Assembly (NCBI GenBank): GCA_934746715.1
Contig: CAKVFI010000001.1
Span: 62,001-126,000 of the forward strand
Direction: 5' to 3'
DNA from: an uncultured Clostridia bacterium
Lineage (GTDB): Bacteria > Bacillota > Clostridia > Christensenellales > UBA1242
DNA length: 64,000 nucleotides
Shown here: one piece after another, positions 53,115-62,495 of the stretch
Position numbering within the stretch: position 1 is the stretch's first letter
Layout: each line of letters begins with the position of its first letter
Program-made: the position numbers and the translations under genes
The notes under the pieces: model-generated
What the model was told of the DNA's origin: nothing
The model's input: only the letters and a program-made list of their open reading frames with translations
Databases searched by the model: none

Positions 53115-53145
53115 AAAAAAAGGTAACTCTTTCGAGCCACCTTTT
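53115..53145 (-). terminator. Terminator of the rpoB-rpoC operon
   Basis: On the minus strand AAAGGTGGCTC pairs with GAGTTACCTTT (two central G-U pairs), loop GAAA, followed by a T-run. The G-U pairs hold only on this strand. Confidence 0.85.
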
Positions 53146-53169
53146 AAATGAAATTCTTTTAAAGTTCAA

Positions 53170-56100
53170 TTATTCCTCATCGTCAATGTCGTCAAATTTC
53201 ATGTCAACATTTTCGTTGGCAAAACTCAAACTATCTTCCTTAACTTGTTTTGGAAGAATGTTGCGGTATGCTGGAGCCCCAGTACCTGCTGGAATCATTT
53301 TACCGATGATGATATTTTCTTTCAAACCTTGCAAGTGGTCAACTTTACCCTTTAATGCGGCTTCAGTTAACACGTTGCTTGATTCCTGGAAGGACGCAGC
53401 TGACAAGAAACTTTCTGTTGTCAAGCTTGCTTTTGTGATACCTTGAAGTTCACGTTTTGCAGTTGCAGGAATGCCACCTTCAGCCAATGCTTTTTGGTTT
53501 GCGCGTTCGTAAGTGCGGATATCAACAGTGTCGCCCGGCAACAAATCTGTGTCGCCTGCGTTTTCAATTTTAACCTTGCGGAGCATTTGACGGATAATAA
53601 TCTCCAAGTGTTTTGCGTTGATTGCAACAGATTGAGATTTGTAAACTTCAAGAACTTCGTTAAGCAAATATTCTTGAACAGCTTTAACACCACGAGTACG
53701 GAGCACATCTTTAGGGTTCAAAGGACCTTCTGTAAGTGCTGTACCCGGAGTGATAACTTCACCTTGTTTAACTTTGATTGTTGAGCCGAAAGGAAGAATG
53801 TAACTTTCTTCTGTTGTGCCTTTTACAACAACTTCAAAGCGTTTGTCAATTTGATTGATGCTAACTTTACCACCGATATCGCTGATAACAGCAGCACCTT
53901 TAGGATTACGTGCTTCAAAAATTTCTTCAACACGAGGCAAACCAGAAGTAATATCGTTTGATGCAGTACCACCGCTGTGGAAGGTACGAAGCACCAATTG
54001 TGTACCAGGTTCACCAATTGATTGAGCAGCGATAACGCCAACTGCTTCACCAACGTGAACAAGGTCATTTGTTGACATGTCGCGACCATAACATTTTGCG
54101 CACACGCCATTTGCTGCTTTACATGTAAGCAAGCTACGGATATTAACCTTTGTAACGCCCGCATTAACGATAACTTTTGCAAGTTCATCGCTGATGTAAC
54201 AATCTGCACCAACAATTTCTTCTTTTGTTTTTGGATTGATGACAGGCATTGCTGTGTAACGACCAACGATACGCGCTTCCAAAGTTTCAACAACTGTGCC
54301 ATTTTGTGTGATTTCTGTAACATCAATACCTTTAACTGCTTCACCAAGATTTGCAAAGCAATCTTCTTCTGTAATTGTTGTGTCTTGTGCGATATCAACC
54401 AAACGACGAGTTAAGTAACCAGAGTCAGCAGTTTTAAGCGCTGTATCCATCAATTGTTTACGGCTACCACGCGCAGCCATAAAGTATTCAAGTGGTGTTA
54501 AACCACGGCGGAAGTTTGATTTAACAGGTGTGTCGCTAACTGCACCAGAAGCAACAGCCATGTTACCAACAACACCACAAAGTTGTTTCAATGTGTCTTC
54601 ACCACCACGTGCTTTTGATGTGATGATAACTTTAATTGAATTAAATTTGTCAAGTTCGTTTGAAGTAACTTTAATTACATCGTTAACTGTTTTATCCCAA
54701 ACTGCCATATTTCTGCTGTATTTATCAGCATAGCTCATCAAACCTTGCATATACATTGCATCGTTTGCTTCAACTTGTTTGTTTGCTTCATCAATCAATT
54801 GTTGACGTTCGTCAGCTTCACGCAAGTCGAAAATTGAAAGTGATACACTTGACAATGTGCTGTATTTATAACCCATGTTTTTGATGTTGTCAATCATGGT
54901 TACAGTTGTGTTTGTGCCATGTTTACGATAGCATGTTTCAATCAATTTGCTGTAAGTACCCTTTTTAACATCATCTTCAATTTCAAAGCGAAGAGCATTT
55001 TCCTTAGTGTCACGAGTAACAAAACCAAGGTCTTGAGGGATAATGCTGTTGAAAATGATTTTGCCAAGTGTAGTTTCAATACGTCCAGTAACCTTTTCAC
55101 CATTAAAATCAACAGTACGACGCAATTTGATTTTTGCTTGTAAACTCAATTTGCCATTTTCATGAGCAAGTTGTGCTTCATCTGCACTGGCAAAGTACAT
55201 ACCTTCACCCAACGCACCATCGCGAACAACAGTTAAATAGTAGTTACCCAAAATCATGTCTTGGCTTGGAACCATATTAGGGCTGCCATCACTTGGTTTA
55301 AGCACGTTGTTTGATGCCAAAAGCAACATACGCGCTTCTGTTCTTGCTTCCACTGAAAGTGGAACGTGCATACTCATTTGGTCACCATCAAAGTCGGCGT
55401 TAAAGCCGCCGCACGCCAAAGGTGGAAGACGGATTGCTTTGCCTTCTACAAGGATTGGTTCAAATGCTTGAACTGACAATTTGTGAAGTGTAGGTGCACG
55501 GTTCAAAAGCACTGGGTGTCCTTCAACAACTTCTTGCAAAATATCGTAAACGATTGGACGTTCTTGGTCAATCATACGAGTTGCTTTTTTAAGGTTGTTT
55601 GTTGCGTTCATTTCAAGCAAACGTTTGATAATAAAAGGACGGAACAATTCAAGAGCCATCATTTTTGGCAAACCACATTGATAAATTTTAAGTTCTGGAC
55701 CAACAACAATAACTGAACGGCCAGAATAGTCAACACGTTTACCAAGCAAGTTTTGACGGAAACGACCATGTTTACCTTTTAAACTTGCGGTTAATGATTT
55801 CAAATCTCTTTGGCGGCTGCCTTGCACTGCTCTGCCACGTTTGCCATTGTCAAACAAAGCATCAACAGCTTCTTGCAACATACGTTTTTCGTTGCGGACA
55901 ATAATCTCTGGAGCGCCAAGTTCAATCAATTTTTTCAAACGATTGTTACGGTTAATAACACGACGATACAAATCATTTAAGTCGCTTGCTGCAAATTTGC
56001 CACCATCGATTTGAACCAATGGACGCAAATCTGGTGGAATAACTGGAATAACGTCCAAAATCATCCAGCTTGGTTTGTTGCCAGATTTAATAAACGCTTC

Positions 56101-56742
56101 AATAACTTCCAATTTTTTTGTTGCTTTAAGTTTGCGTTGACCTTTTGTTGTGCGCATGATTTCTGTAAGTTCATCACGCTCTTTTTCAAGGTCGATATTA
56201 TTTAATAATTCCTTAATAGCTTCTGCACCCATACCAGCGCGGAAACCATTAGGACCATATTTTTCAATTGCTTCACGATATTCTTTGTCACGGATAACTT
56301 GTTTGTAAGCAAATTCTGTGTTTTTAGGGTCAAGCACAACATAACTTACATAATACAAAACTTCGTCCAAAAGTTTTGGGCTCATATCAAGAGTGATACC
56401 AATACGGCTTGGAACACCTTTGAAAAACCAAATATGGCTTACTGGACAAGCAAGTTCAATATGACCCATTCTTTCACGGCGAACTTTGCTGCGAGTTACT
56501 TCAACACCACATTTATCGCACACAACGCCTTTGTAACGAACGCGTTTGTATTTTCCGCAATGGCATTCCCAGTCCTTTTTAGGTCCAAAAATACGTTCAC
56601 AGAAAAGACCATCTTTTTCTGGTTTTTGTGTACGATAATTGATTGTTTCAGGTTTTGTAACTTCGCCACGAGACCATGATCTAATCATTTCCGGTGATGC
56701 GATTGCTACTCTGATTGAGTCAAAATTGTTTAATTCAAACAT
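53170..56742 (-). CDS. rpoC: RNA polymerase beta-prime subunit
   Basis: 1190 aa. Zinc site CHCGKYKRVRYKGVVCDKCG near the N-terminus, the catalytic Mg site NADFDGDQM (about residue 450), second zinc site CKAANGVCAKC, and the trigger-loop/bridge-helix region. Of normal length. AGGAGAAAAATTAG precedes the ATG. It follows rpoB with a 73-codon gene between them, and is the last gene before a terminator. Confidence 0.98.
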   Translation of the reverse strand: MFELNNFDSIRVAIASPEMIRSWSRGEVTKPETINYRTQKPEKDGLFCERIFGPKKDWECHCGKYKRVRYKGVVCDKCGVEVTRSKVRRERMGHIELACPVSHIWFFKGVPSRIGITLDMSPKLLDEVLYYVSYVVLDPKNTEFAYKQVIRDKEYREAIEKYGPNGFRAGMGAEAIKELLNNIDLEKERDELTEIMRTTKGQRKLKATKKLEVIEAFIKSGNKPSWMILDVIPVIPPDLRPLVQIDGGKFAASDLNDLYRRVINRNNRLKKLIELGAPEIIVRNEKRMLQEAVDALFDNGKRGRAVQGSRQRDLKSLTASLKGKHGRFRQNLLGKRVDYSGRSVIVVGPELKIYQCGLPKMMALELFRPFIIKRLLEMNATNNLKKATRMIDQERPIVYDILQEVVEGHPVLLNRAPTLHKLSVQAFEPILVEGKAIRLPPLACGGFNADFDGDQMSMHVPLSVEARTEARMLLLASNNVLKPSDGSPNMVPSQDMILGNYYLTVVRDGALGEGMYFASADEAQLAHENGKLSLQAKIKLRRTVDFNGEKVTGRIETTLGKIIFNSIIPQDLGFVTRDTKENALRFEIEDDVKKGTYSKLIETCYRKHGTNTTVTMIDNIKNMGYKYSTLSSVSLSIFDLREADERQQLIDEANKQVEANDAMYMQGLMSYADKYSRNMAVWDKTVNDVIKVTSNELDKFNSIKVIITSKARGGEDTLKQLCGVVGNMAVASGAVSDTPVKSNFRRGLTPLEYFMAARGSRKQLMDTALKTADSGYLTRRLVDIAQDTTITEEDCFANLGEAVKGIDVTEITQNGTVVETLEARIVGRYTAMPVINPKTKEEIVGADCYISDELAKVIVNAGVTKVNIRSLLTCKAANGVCAKCYGRDMSTNDLVHVGEAVGVIAAQSIGEPGTQLVLRTFHSGGTASNDITSGLPRVEEIFEARNPKGAAVISDIGGKVSINQIDKRFEVVVKGTTEESYILPFGSTIKVKQGEVITPGTALTEGPLNPKDVLRTRGVKAVQEYLLNEVLEVYKSQSVAINAKHLEIIIRQMLRKVKIENAGDTDLLPGDTVDIRTYERANQKALAEGGIPATAKRELQGITKASLTTESFLSAASFQESSNVLTEAALKGKVDHLQGLKENIIIGKMIPAGTGAPAYRNILPKQVKEDSLSFANENVDMKFDDIDDEE

Positions 56743-56778
56743 CTAATTTTTCTCCTATAAAATTTTACAATGGATAAA

Positions 56779-57000
56779 TTAATCCAAGGCCACAACTGGT
56801 TCTGCAACCATATTTGAATATTTATAACTTTTATTGTGGCTTTTTAATTTTTCAAGGCAATTCATAATTTTGCACCATGTAGCATAATCCACTGGTTTGC
56901 CTTGAAGAGAGGCATATTCGTCTTTATTGTGACGTTGCAACAACATGTAATCGCCCCTTGTTAAATCTAAATAAATTTGATTGTCGTTTTCTTTATCCAT
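56779..57000 (-). CDS. Small unknown protein between rpoB and rpoC
   Basis: Not recognised (73 aa). A good site (AGGAG, six bases before ATG 57000) supports translation. Composition is charged with several Tyr (YLDLTRGDYMLLQRHNKDEY) and a single CxxxxxC pair. Neither the family nor a role in transcription can be inferred. rpoB and rpoC normally adjoin in Bacillota, so this is an insertion. Confidence 0.65.
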   Translation of the reverse strand: MDKENDNQIYLDLTRGDYMLLQRHNKDEYASLQGKPVDYATWCKIMNCLEKLKSHNKSYKYSNMVAEPVVALD

Positions 57001-57154
57001 TGTTTACTCCTAATTAAAACATCTAAAATTGATATTTTCAATTTTTTGAATATAAATTGTTGATTTTGATGGCTTGATTTATTTTCAAGCCACCAAAGCA
57101 TCTAAATTGACAAAGTTCTTTATGAACATTTGGACATATTAGATTAACCTAACG

Positions 57155-57184
57155 ATTATTCATCTAGGTCATCAAACAATTCAG
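57155..57184 (-). repeat. Copy of the rpoB 3' end (30-bp direct repeat, downstream copy)
   Basis: These 30 bases are identical to 57238-57267, which encode the last codons and stop of rpoB. The offset is 83 bases. Confidence 0.95.
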
Positions 57185-57225
57185 GTCAGCAGAGTTTTAT
57201 TGCAAAACTCTGGATTCGCTGAATT
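57178..57225 (-). repeat. Palindromic segment after rpoB
   Basis: Inner arms 57190-57198 (CAGAGTTTT) and 57204-57212 are perfect complements around a five-base loop. Outer arms AATTCAG (57178-57184) and CTGAATT (57219-57225) also pair. No T-run follows, so this is not a standard terminator. Confidence 0.85.
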
Positions 57226-57237
57226 GACTTTAGACAA

Positions 57238-57267
57238 ATTATTCATCTAGGTCATCAAACAATTCAG
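57238..57267 (-). repeat. 30-bp direct repeat, rpoB copy
   Basis: Upstream copy, ending rpoB. See the entry at 57155-57184. Confidence 0.95.
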
Positions 57268-60200
57268 ACTCATCAAAAGCGGTTGAGTTAACATCATTTT
57301 CGTAATCTTTTTGGATATCGTCAAATTCAAGAGTGATATCTTCAAGCGCTTGTTTATTAACTGGTTCAACTGCACTAACTTCCTCGCCTTCTTCACTAAC
57401 TTCGTTGATAGTAAGTTCGTGATTATCAGCGGTTAAAATCTTAACATCAAGGCAAAGACCTTGCATTTCTTTAACCAAAACTTTAAATGATTCTGGCATG
57501 CCAGGTTCTGGGATAGGTTCGCCTTTAACAATTGCCTCGTAGGTTTTAATACGACCTTCAACGTCATCGGATTTAATTGTAAGCATTTCTTGCAACAATC
57601 TTGATGCACCATATGCTTCCAATGCCCAAACTTCCATTTCACCAAAACGTTGACCACCAAGTTGGCTACGTCCGCCAAGAGGTTGTTGAGTGATAAGTGC
57701 ATATGTGCCAATGCCACGAGCGTGGATTTTGTCGTCAACCATGTGGTCGAGTTTTAACATATACATAACACCAACTGTTGTTTTGTTTTCAAATGGCAAG
57801 CCTGTGCGGCCGTCATAAAGTTGAGTTTTGCCGTCTTCTGGCAAATTGTTTTCACGAAGTAATGCTTTGATATCTTCTTCACTTGCACCATCAAATGCAG
57901 GGGTTGCAACTTTCCAATCCAAGTGTTTTGCAGCCCAACCCAAGTGAACTTCAAGCAATTGGCTCAAGTTCATACGAGATGGGATACCCAATGGGTTAAG
58001 CACAATATCAACAGTTTCGCCGTTTGGCATGTAAGGCATATCACATTCTGGAAGAACAACTGATACAACACCTTTGTTACCATAACGACCAGCGAGTTTA
58101 TCGCCCACTTGAAGCACACGTTTTTGTGCGATGTAAACTTTAACACACATATTTACGCCAGCGTCAAGTTCGTCTTTGTTTTTACGAGATAAGATTTCGA
58201 TGCCAACAACAACACCTTCTTCGCCATGTTTAACTTTCAAAGATGTGTTTTTAACTTCTTTTGTTTTTTCACCAAAGATTGCTTTTAACAATCTTTCTTC
58301 TGGAGTTAAGTCAGTTTCACCTTTAGGGGTAACTTTACCAACCAAAATATCGCCAGGACGAACTTCAGTACCGATACGAACAATACCATTTTCGTCCAAA
58401 TTCTTTAATGCTTCTTCACCAACGCCAGCGATATCACGAGTGATTTCTTCATCGCCGAGTTTGGTTGTTCTTGCTTCTGTTTTAACTTGTTGAATGCTAA
58501 TTGATGTGTATGCATCTTCACGAACTATACGTTGGTTAATCAAGATAGCATCTTCAAAGTTGTAACCTTCCCAGTTCATAAATGCAACTGTCATGTTTTT
58601 GCCAAGAGCAACTTCGCCTTTATCTGTTGAAGCACCATCAGCAAGCACATCGCCTGCTTTAACCTTTTCACCTTTCTTTACAATTGGTTTTTGGTTGAAG
58701 CATGCTTTTTCGTTTGTACGTTCAAATTTACGGAGTTTGTGGTTTACAATGCTGCCGTCTGCATATTCCATTGTGATGTAGTCTGCAGAAACATATTTAC
58801 AAACACCATCTTGCTCTGCAAGGATAAGTGCACCAGAGTCAACAGCAATTTTGTGTTCAACACCTGTGCCAACAATTGGGCTTTCTGCACGGAGAAGTGG
58901 AACTGCTTGACATTGCATGTTACAACCCATCAACGCACGGTTACCCGGGCTGTGTTCAATAAATGGAATAAGGTTTGCAACGATTGACAAGCTTTGTTTT
59001 GGGCTCAATTCCACCAAATCAATCATGCTGCTGTCAATGTGCTCTGCTTGCCCGTTGTAACGACAATCAGTCAAACCTTGTTTGATTGTTTTGTCGTCAT
59101 TCAATTCAACTGTTGCTGGAGCAATGTAGTGGCCATGTTCTTCATCAGCCATCAAGAAAACAATATCATCAGTAAGTTTTTTGGTTTTAGGGTCAATTTT
59201 CCTAAATGGAGATTCAATAAACCCATACCTATTAATACGTGCGTAAGAAGCGATGGAAGTCATCAAACCAATAGGTTGACCTTCTGGTGTTTCAACCAAA
59301 CAGATACGGCCATAATGGCTTGGGTTGATATCACGAACTTCAACTGTTGCACGTTCCTTTTTAACACCGCCCGGGCCAAATGAACTTAAACGGCGTTTAT
59401 GTCTTAAACTTGCTGCTGGGTTGATTTGATCCATCAATGCAGAAAGTTGGCTTGTTGCCATAAATTCTTTAAACACTTTGTTGATGTGGCGAGCGTTTAC
59501 GATTTGGCTTGGTGTGATGTCTGTTAAATCACGGCTTTGCAAACTTTCACGCACTTGTGCTTGAAGTTTTGTCATGCCACGACGGAATTCGTCCCTAAGC
59601 AATTCACCACAAGTGGCAACACGACGCATTGACAAGTTATCAATTTCGTCTGTTTCGCCCAAACCATCAATAAGGTTCAAGTGATAACTAATTGTTGCAA
59701 CCATATCGTCCAAAGTTACTTGGAAATCTTCAAGTTTGTGAGCGTTTGCTTTGATTGCTGCTTTCAAACCTTCTTCATCACCCTTGTTTGCTTTCATAAG
59801 TTCTTGAAGCAAAGGAAGGTAAACAAGTTCAGTAATGCCAAATTCTGCTGGGTCAAGTTTTGCATATGCTTTAAGGTCAACACGTTGGTTGCCCACAACA
59901 CGCACAACTTTGTCGTTAACCAAAACGTCAACAGAGTTGATACCTGCGTTTTGAATTGCCACAGCTGTGTCATGGTCAATCATTTCACCTTGGCTTACAA
60001 AAACTTTTTTGCCAAGTTTAACATCTGCTGCTGCAATTTGGTCTGTGATACGATTTGCAACAGACAATTTTTTGTTAACTTTAAAACGACCAACTTTTTC
60101 AAGGTTGTAATGTTGTTGGTTAAAGAAACGGTCGTTGATATAGCTCAATGTGTTGTCTGGATTTGGAATTTCACCTGGGCGGGTACGTCTGCCAAACTCA

Positions 60201-60913
60201 ATGAGAGCATCTTCTTGAGTGATTTGAGGTTCTTTTTCAAGAGTGTTAACAATAAATGGGTGATGACCATAAATTTCAAGCAATTCTTCGTTTGTGTAAC
60301 CAAAACATTTAAGCAAAACGCCTGCGCTCATTTTGAATTTACGTTCAACAATAACACGCAAAGTGTCGCCAGCAACTTGTTCTGTTTGCACCCACATGCC
60401 ATAACTTGGTTGAATAGCACCATTGTAATCCATACGGCCATATTTGTTGATTTCACCACCAAACACAACACCAGGGGATTTTAACAATTGATTGAGCACA
60501 ACTCTTTCAACACCATTGCAAATAAAGCCTGCATCTTTGCTCATGTAAGGGATATCACCCATGAAAACTTCTTGGTCCATGATTTGACCAGTTTCCTTAA
60601 CAAGCAAACGAACATTAACTTTAAGTGGAACTGTGTAGCTCATTTGTTTAACTTTGCATTCGTTCCAAGAATACTTTGGTGTGCGGTCGATAGAATAACC
60701 TAAAAAAGACAACTCGGCTTTGTTCGAGTAGTCTACAATAGGGTTGTATTCGTTCAACACTTCACCAATACCCTCATTTAAGAATTTTTCATAACTCTCT
60801 TTTGCAATGCCCAACAAATCTGGCATAACATAAGGGATTTCCTTTTTGGCAAAACTCATACGTTCTGCTTTGCCTTGTTTTAGTTTTTTGATGTTCAGTG
60901 TGTTTGAATTCAT
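57239..60913 (-). CDS. rpoB: RNA polymerase beta subunit
   Basis: 1224 aa. The fork/rifampicin region SQLSALMDQINPAASLRHKRRLSSFGPGG is at residues 488-516, and the Lys-rich active-site motifs (GRYGNKGVVS, DGRTG) are further on. Within the rifamycin pocket Gln513 (E. coli numbering) is Ala492, Leu533 is Phe512, Asn568 is Pro547 and Ile572 is Met551; Asp516, His526 and Ser531 are unchanged. AAGGAG lies seven bases before ATG 60913. It has its own promoter and is not preceded by rplL within the window. Confidence 0.98.
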   Translation of the reverse strand: MNSNTLNIKKLKQGKAERMSFAKKEIPYVMPDLLGIAKESYEKFLNEGIGEVLNEYNPIVDYSNKAELSFLGYSIDRTPKYSWNECKVKQMSYTVPLKVNVRLLVKETGQIMDQEVFMGDIPYMSKDAGFICNGVERVVLNQLLKSPGVVFGGEINKYGRMDYNGAIQPSYGMWVQTEQVAGDTLRVIVERKFKMSAGVLLKCFGYTNEELLEIYGHHPFIVNTLEKEPQITQEDALIEFGRRTRPGEIPNPDNTLSYINDRFFNQQHYNLEKVGRFKVNKKLSVANRITDQIAAADVKLGKKVFVSQGEMIDHDTAVAIQNAGINSVDVLVNDKVVRVVGNQRVDLKAYAKLDPAEFGITELVYLPLLQELMKANKGDEEGLKAAIKANAHKLEDFQVTLDDMVATISYHLNLIDGLGETDEIDNLSMRRVATCGELLRDEFRRGMTKLQAQVRESLQSRDLTDITPSQIVNARHINKVFKEFMATSQLSALMDQINPAASLRHKRRLSSFGPGGVKKERATVEVRDINPSHYGRICLVETPEGQPIGLMTSIASYARINRYGFIESPFRKIDPKTKKLTDDIVFLMADEEHGHYIAPATVELNDDKTIKQGLTDCRYNGQAEHIDSSMIDLVELSPKQSLSIVANLIPFIEHSPGNRALMGCNMQCQAVPLLRAESPIVGTGVEHKIAVDSGALILAEQDGVCKYVSADYITMEYADGSIVNHKLRKFERTNEKACFNQKPIVKKGEKVKAGDVLADGASTDKGEVALGKNMTVAFMNWEGYNFEDAILINQRIVREDAYTSISIQQVKTEARTTKLGDEEITRDIAGVGEEALKNLDENGIVRIGTEVRPGDILVGKVTPKGETDLTPEERLLKAIFGEKTKEVKNTSLKVKHGEEGVVVGIEILSRKNKDELDAGVNMCVKVYIAQKRVLQVGDKLAGRYGNKGVVSVVLPECDMPYMPNGETVDIVLNPLGIPSRMNLSQLLEVHLGWAAKHLDWKVATPAFDGASEEDIKALLRENNLPEDGKTQLYDGRTGLPFENKTTVGVMYMLKLDHMVDDKIHARGIGTYALITQQPLGGRSQLGGQRFGEMEVWALEAYGASRLLQEMLTIKSDDVEGRIKTYEAIVKGEPIPEPGMPESFKVLVKEMQGLCLDVKILTADNHELTINEVSEEGEEVSAVEPVNKQALEDITLEFDDIQKDYENDVNSTAFDESELFDDLDE

Positions 60914-60939
60914 CCATTAACTCCTTATTCAGTTGTACA

Positions 60940-60987
60940 CTCGCCAATTTATACTTTGTATAAAGGTGCGCGCTACACCCTAGCGAG
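60940..60987 (-). promoter_or_regulatory. Structured 5' leader of rpoB
   Basis: The minus-strand RNA can fold as a three-way junction: outer CTCGC/GCGAG (60983-60987 with 60940-60944), GGTG/CACC (60976-60979 with 60965-60968), and TTTATAC-AAA-GTATAAA (60964-60948). CGCTA/TAGCG is a competing hairpin that uses part of the outer arm. Confidence 0.5.
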
Positions 60988-61005
60988 ATTTATTCATACT
61001 GGCTG

Positions 61006-61034
61006 ATTTTAACACAATAAACAAGTTATGTCAA
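61006..61034 (-). promoter_or_regulatory. Promoter of the rpoB operon
   Basis: TTGACA (61029-61034), 17-base spacer, TAAAAT (61006-61011). The leader is about 85 bases. Confidence 0.82.
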
Positions 61035-61220
61035 TAGATTTTAACCAACTTTTTGCACAAATTAAAAGTAAATTTTTACCAGTTTTCAAATTTTTACACC
61101 GCCATTTTGGATTTTTTTGCAATTTCTTGTTCTGCATATTTCAATATTGAACTCTCAAATATTGGAATTGTTGCACTGCCGTAATTTTAAAGCAAAAAAC
61201 AATCGTTTTTAGTGTTTGTT

Positions 61221-61256
61221 GAAAAATAAAAGCCACTCAATTATTTGGGTGACTTT
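61221..61256 (-). terminator. Terminator of the signal-peptidase-like lipoprotein gene
   Basis: Minus strand AAAGTCAC / GTGGCTTT (one G-U pair) then TTATTTTT. Confidence 0.7.
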
Positions 61257-61321
61257 GATTTTTTAAGATTTAAAAACAATAGAATAATTTAAATTTTTGG
61301 CTTTTTAAAATTAACACAAAA

Positions 61322-62392
61322 TTACGCAATTTTGTCAAAATTTGCAAGGTCTTGGCTGGTTACATTATAGTCAACAACAAATTTAACTGATTGCTTTGTT
61401 TCAATCATTGTGCCTTCGTTTTGAATTGTCAACTTTTCAATTGACAAGATTTTTTCATCGTCAAAATTGATAACAACATAAACTGTCTCGCTGCCCAAGC
61501 CAACATCTTCTTTTGAAATCAATGCGGTTACATAGTAGAGATTTTTATCCTTAACTTGTTCAACCAAAATTTGAGGTGCAGATTGCTCGCTGATTGTTGC
61601 GATAAATGTGTCAACCATATAATTATCCGTTGTGCCATGCAAAGCGTAGTTTAATGGTGCTGTTTCCATAAACTGATGATTTGTTTTTTGATTGTCTACA
61701 ACTGTGTATTTATCTTTATTTTCAACCAAAACAGTTTCAATTTGAGAATTTTCATTTGCAGTAATCAGAGATTTATAGCTCATATAATCAGATGCAACAC
61801 CTTCAATGTCTTGCAAACTGACATATTGATAAAGCGCTGAAGCTTCATTCTTAATATCTTCCAAAGATTTGTCAGCAATGGCGGCAACCTCTTCTTGCCA
61901 ACTCCTATTGGTTGAGTATTGATATTGTACATTATCACCATGGCAAATATATGTGCCGTCCTTAATACCGATTATGCGGTGTACGGTTGGCAAAGATCTT
62001 GTTTCAGATATATCAAATTTAATAATATCTCCAACATTATATGATGTTTTTGGTTCAATAACAACCTTATCGCCAGCCACAAAAACTGGGGACATGGACG
62101 AAGTTAAAATTGTGTAAATATTGTTTGAAGTGGCATTTTTGTTAACTTCGGCGGTATACAAAATGTTCAATTGTTCGCCATTAAAATCTGCCGTGGTTTT
62201 GTGGTTGTTGGTTGCGTAATAATCTGCAACTGAATTAAGTTTGGTTAAAACCTGCTGATTTGTTAATGTGGATTTCACTCTAATTTCAGTTGTTGTTCCA
62301 GCATCGTTAGATTTGCAACCTACCACAGTTATGGCACACACCACAAGAAAGAGCGAAAGGATGATTTTTGACAAATTAAAAACTTTTTTCAT
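61322..62392 (-). CDS. Lipoprotein with a SipW-like signal peptidase domain
   Basis: 356 aa. The start ATG 62392 follows AATAGGAG; the frame runs seven codons further. A lipoprotein signal with lipobox VVGC (Cys26) is followed by an S26-type segment. That segment has SSMSP (Ser99) with the hydrophobic loop VFVAGDKVVI, then VGDIIKFDI, VHRIIGI (His138-Arg139) and HGDNV. A Ser/His pair rather than Ser/Lys is the SipW/ER-type pattern. The C-terminal 190 residues are unrecognised. Family members are normally membrane-spanning enzymes, so a lipid-anchored form is unusual. Activity is not certain. Confidence 0.7.
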   Translation of the reverse strand: MKKVFNLSKIILSLFLVVCAITVVGCKSNDAGTTTEIRVKSTLTNQQVLTKLNSVADYYATNNHKTTADFNGEQLNILYTAEVNKNATSNNIYTILTSSMSPVFVAGDKVVIEPKTSYNVGDIIKFDISETRSLPTVHRIIGIKDGTYICHGDNVQYQYSTNRSWQEEVAAIADKSLEDIKNEASALYQYVSLQDIEGVASDYMSYKSLITANENSQIETVLVENKDKYTVVDNQKTNHQFMETAPLNYALHGTTDNYMVDTFIATISEQSAPQILVEQVKDKNLYYVTALISKEDVGLGSETVYVVINFDDEKILSIEKLTIQNEGTMIETKQSVKFVVDYNVTSQDLANFDKIA

Positions 62393-62495
62393 ATCTTCTC
62401 CTATTAATAACAATAATACACTCTCCCATAAACTTTGTCAACTCTTCTGGGATTGTTTTAAATGTATTTTAACCTTGTTTTAGATTTTTAACAAC

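Larger units (their letters stand above)
52756..53169. other. Intergenic region of 414 bases
   Basis: Contains the promoter of the 52755 gene (52784-52812) and the rpoC terminator (53115-53145). Bases 52850-52990 are extremely AT-rich. About 53000-53100 is less AT-biased and has two GACCAC words on the plus strand, but no open frame or family was recognised. Confidence 0.6.
60914..61321. other. Intergenic region of 408 bases upstream of rpoB
   Basis: Contains the rpoB leader (60940-60987) and promoter (61006-61034), then about 180 bases with nothing recognised, then the terminator of the lipoprotein gene (61221-61256). No open frame of interest. Confidence 0.6.

Noticed and set aside
59681..60484. 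267-codon open frame antisense to rpoB
   Set aside because: Shadow of rpoB: no ribosome binding site, no motif, and Cys/Phe/Asn-rich like other antisense frames here.
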